The notes below the pieces were generated by a model. It was not told where the DNA came from, searched no databases, and saw only the letters and a program-made list of their open reading frames with translations. 64,000 nucleotides of DNA from Tenuifilaceae bacterium CYCD. Its GTDB lineage: Bacteria > Bacteroidota > Bacteroidia > Bacteroidales > Tenuifilaceae. The translations under genes were made by a program, and so were the position numbers. The DNA is taken from assembly GCA_036322835.1 (NCBI GenBank), contig AP027304.1, positions 868,001-932,000 on the forward strand, in the 5' to 3' direction. Below are positions 63,201 through 64,000 of this stretch, piece after piece; the stretch's first letter is position 1; each line of letters begins with the position of its first letter.

Positions 63201-63530
63201 CTTATCCATATTAGCGATGGCCAGTTAAACCATATCAAGAGCGATAAAATGCCAATAGGTATTCACCTACGTGGAGATACCCCGTTTACCAATTTCGAAA
63301 TTGACGTGAAAAAGGGTGATGTTCTTTACACTTTCTCAGATGGTTATGCCGATCAGTTTGGGGGAGACGATGCCCGCAAGTTCATGATTAAGAACTTAAA
63401 GGAACTGTTACTGGAAATTCACCAAAAGCCGATGGAGGAACAACGCGATATCCTAGATAAAACCTTACTCAACTGGCATGGAGATACTCCTCGAATCGAT
63501 GACGTTGTGGTTATGGGAATGAGAATTTAA
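60231..63530 (+). CDS. SpoIIE-type phosphatase with periplasmic Reg_prop propeller and Y_Y_Y domain
   Basis: A 1099-residue membrane signalling protein. Signal peptide to about 21; Reg_prop-type propeller repeats about 25-690 (ETNGVLEYDGNSWRKINVTD, GIIWIGMSKELYSYNPSIER); Y_Y_Y domain about 700-785; one membrane helix about 787-808 (LAYILYVILFIALVWGIVKW); a coiled coil (KEEIEVQKEKIAAQNEEIKS); and a PP2C/SpoIIE domain about 865-1099 with DIVSGDFYYI, VADCTGHGVPGGFM, FSDGYADQFGG and PRIDDVVVMG, whose aspartates bind metal. It would dephosphorylate an anti-sigma antagonist or similar protein when a ligand binds outside. Target not in the window. Confidence 0.92.
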   Translation: MRQFNLTLFLLLTISALSNAQHLNKLGHPLITNFPPESYNGAEQTWSIVQDNRGVMYFGTETNGVLEYDGNSWRKINVTDGKPVYSMVKGNNGTIYVGTSGDFGYLEPNAQGKLEYVSLAQNLPDSIRQGFTHVFKTYSYKENIYFCTFAYIFKYDGKEIFPIFLGDRRETGNFFTFLIDNTIYVGSYLKGLAIYNEDGTHKLAPGSKSFEGKDIYNILKLDESHLLVITSDGYYKYNFKNGATAVFDDPDGFFKKMTDQLGLPYHSILFDNKIGIGMVQSDMFSFIELNKNGSPQNIINKGIGLHGSQVPFLFKEKEDPLWLALFDGGIAKAEINSNIRRFAKESGIDEIINDIVSFEGTIYIATFNGVYYLSSEKNSTPTFKPAENINGLTWDLTIFYPPNSRPILLAGTYTNGIYEIKGNKGVSISDPLKKEFPDVQHNVFCLYQSKQHPETLFIGKNHGLSNLIWKSGKWVKTVNLFKEEINGEIKSISEDKYGNLWLSIPSKGIRVINSNQKIINFSNSKYLEGLKDIYFFDKNDSLILISSKGIYEYNYKDSSFLPGGMPKPYSNTKGVFRIQKTKKGYALVCNDESTGKYWAELIEKDNTGKWFVNSTAFKRLPTKQSDGFYVDNDGIIWIGMSKELYSYNPSIERNYNKPYYAIIRKVIAKDSLLFDGYYYSVNENGKKLQSIEQQSIQTYKLSYKYNGVVISYAAPFFEKESDIHYSHYLEGSDEKIWSKWDSRTETTYTNLREGEYTFYVKAKNIYDNESIVASYSFEIRPPWYRTILAYILYVILFIALVWGIVKWNTRRLIAEKEHLEQLVKERTAEVVAQKEEIEVQKEKIAAQNEEIKSSIHYASRIQGAILTPAEQVNRIFPNNFILYLPRDIVSGDFYYITQIGSKKISVVADCTGHGVPGGFMSMLGVSFLTQIISQTEELHAATILNKLRQQVITALHQTGEIGGSKDGMDLALYILDEQTMRLEFAGANNPLIHISDGQLNHIKSDKMPIGIHLRGDTPFTNFEIDVKKGDVLYTFSDGYADQFGGDDARKFMIKNLKELLLEIHQKPMEEQRDILDKTLLNWHGDTPRIDDVVVMGMRI

Positions 63531-63549
63531 AACAGAAATTGATAATACA

Positions 63550-63582
63550 ATCATGGCATTCCTTACCGGAATGCCATTTTTA
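63550..63582. terminator. Terminator between the SpoIIE gene and the converging receiver-Hpt gene
   Basis: ATGGCATTCC / GGAATGCCAT with a 5-base loop and a T-run on the plus strand. Confidence 0.83.
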
Positions 63583-64000
63583 CATACTCTCGATCTTATC
63601 CCTAATTTCTTTTAGAATGGGTTTAATCTGACTATTCAATTCGTTTAAATAAGCATTGGCCGCCCTCAACCTAGAGGAATCAAGCATTTCTATCTTCTGG
63701 AGCAACCCAGCAATATGATATATCTTAAACTGGTTAAATGCAGATTTCATTTTATGGGCAACGGCAGATGCCTGCTCCATTTCTTTTGCCCGAATGTACT
63801 TATTCAGATCATCAATATTTTTGTATGTATTATCTAAAAACGAAGATAATATAAGTCTCACCGATACACTATCACCCCCAGCAAATCTATATATATCCGA
63901 CAGATCAACCTGATCAACACCCCGCTTCGCCACTTTACCTCTCGAATCTACAACTTTAACCCGTTTTTCAATGCCCACCAGTGGTGCCAACGTATTAAAA
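63580..64000 (-). CDS. C-terminal part of a receiver-Hpt (probably hybrid kinase) protein; continues beyond the window
   Basis: The frame is open to the right edge, so this is the end of a longer gene, not a complete protein; the TTG near 63990 is not a true start. The visible 139 codons begin NTLAPLVGIEKRV, the kind of end seen in receiver domains, and continue through a linker into an Hpt domain. AVAHKMKSAFNQF holds the phosphorylated histidine, followed by the typical helix pairing. This is the usual tail of a hybrid histidine kinase. The upstream kinase part is not in the window, so the sensor is unknown. Confidence 0.72.
   Translation of the reverse strand, partial: FNTLAPLVGIEKRVKVVDSRGKVAKRGVDQVDLSDIYRFAGGDSVSVRLILSSFLDNTYKNIDDLNKYIRAKEMEQASAVAHKMKSAFNQFKIYHIAGLLQKIEMLDSSRLRAANAYLNELNSQIKPILKEIRDKIESM

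Overview
The window looks like a chromosomal segment of a Bacteroidota bacterium, probably of the Bacteroidales/Marinilabiliales type; this is inferred from content, not from a database match. The signs are an AT-rich genome, repeated TAnnTTTG-type -7 promoter boxes with few Shine-Dalgarno sequences, a type IX secretion (T9SS) C-terminal sorting domain, an HU-CCDC81/SPOR protein, a Reg_prop/Y_Y_Y signalling protein, and lipoproteins with short lipoboxes. No insertion sequence, integrase, CRISPR array or rRNA was seen.

Region 1 (1-8886) is a defence island. A type I restriction-modification locus (hsdM-hsdS, then hsdR running off the left edge) is split by about 4.9 kb of cargo. The cargo is two small unknown proteins, an XRE regulator / ImmA-IrrE peptidase / PIN-like protein operon, and, on the opposite strand, an AAA ATPase plus RloB-type Toprim pair.

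Region 2 (9172-39605) is mostly core genome: trpS, a glycosyltransferase, a tandem UspA protein, a GT-C-like membrane protein, dnaG, an ABCG-like transporter, a thioredoxin-fold lipoprotein, rnr, yraN-like and yjbR-like genes, an LD-carboxypeptidase, metG, the SPOR protein, glnS with tRNA-Gln, folB, tRNA-Cys and cysH. At 24605-29130 lies a Crp/Fnr-family regulator followed by lipoprotein, nitroreductase-like, flavodoxin and OsmC genes. A near-consensus TTGAT-N4-ATCAA-like box sits at an activator position in front of that run.

Region 3 (39808-60080) is the most remarkable part. After a small T9SS-tailed protein come four giant paralogous genes (about 1590, 1290, 1690 and 1790 residues) in a row on one strand. 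Each has a signal peptide, a shared N-terminal beta domain, collagen-like Gly-x-y segments alternating with a WLG...YYNSTDK...WDGDSWE module, a [13 protein letters not shown] repeat block, and a long array of 16-17-residue NVFIGYQAGxxNTTGxx repeats that resemble YadA-type heads. Three end in an endosialidase-type (peptidase S74) intramolecular chaperone plus coiled coil; one has swapped this for another C-terminus. Collagen, YadA-like heads and S74 domains all normally form trimers, so these look like cell-surface fibres built on phage tail-fibre principles. Paralogues 3 and 4 share an apparently identical 866-bp G+C-rich block inside otherwise AT-rich genes (recent gene conversion or duplication), and paralogue 3 carries a 447-bp higher-order repeat.

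Region 4 (60231-64000) holds a Reg_prop/Y_Y_Y/SpoIIE phosphatase and the C-terminal part of a converging receiver-Hpt protein that continues past the right edge.
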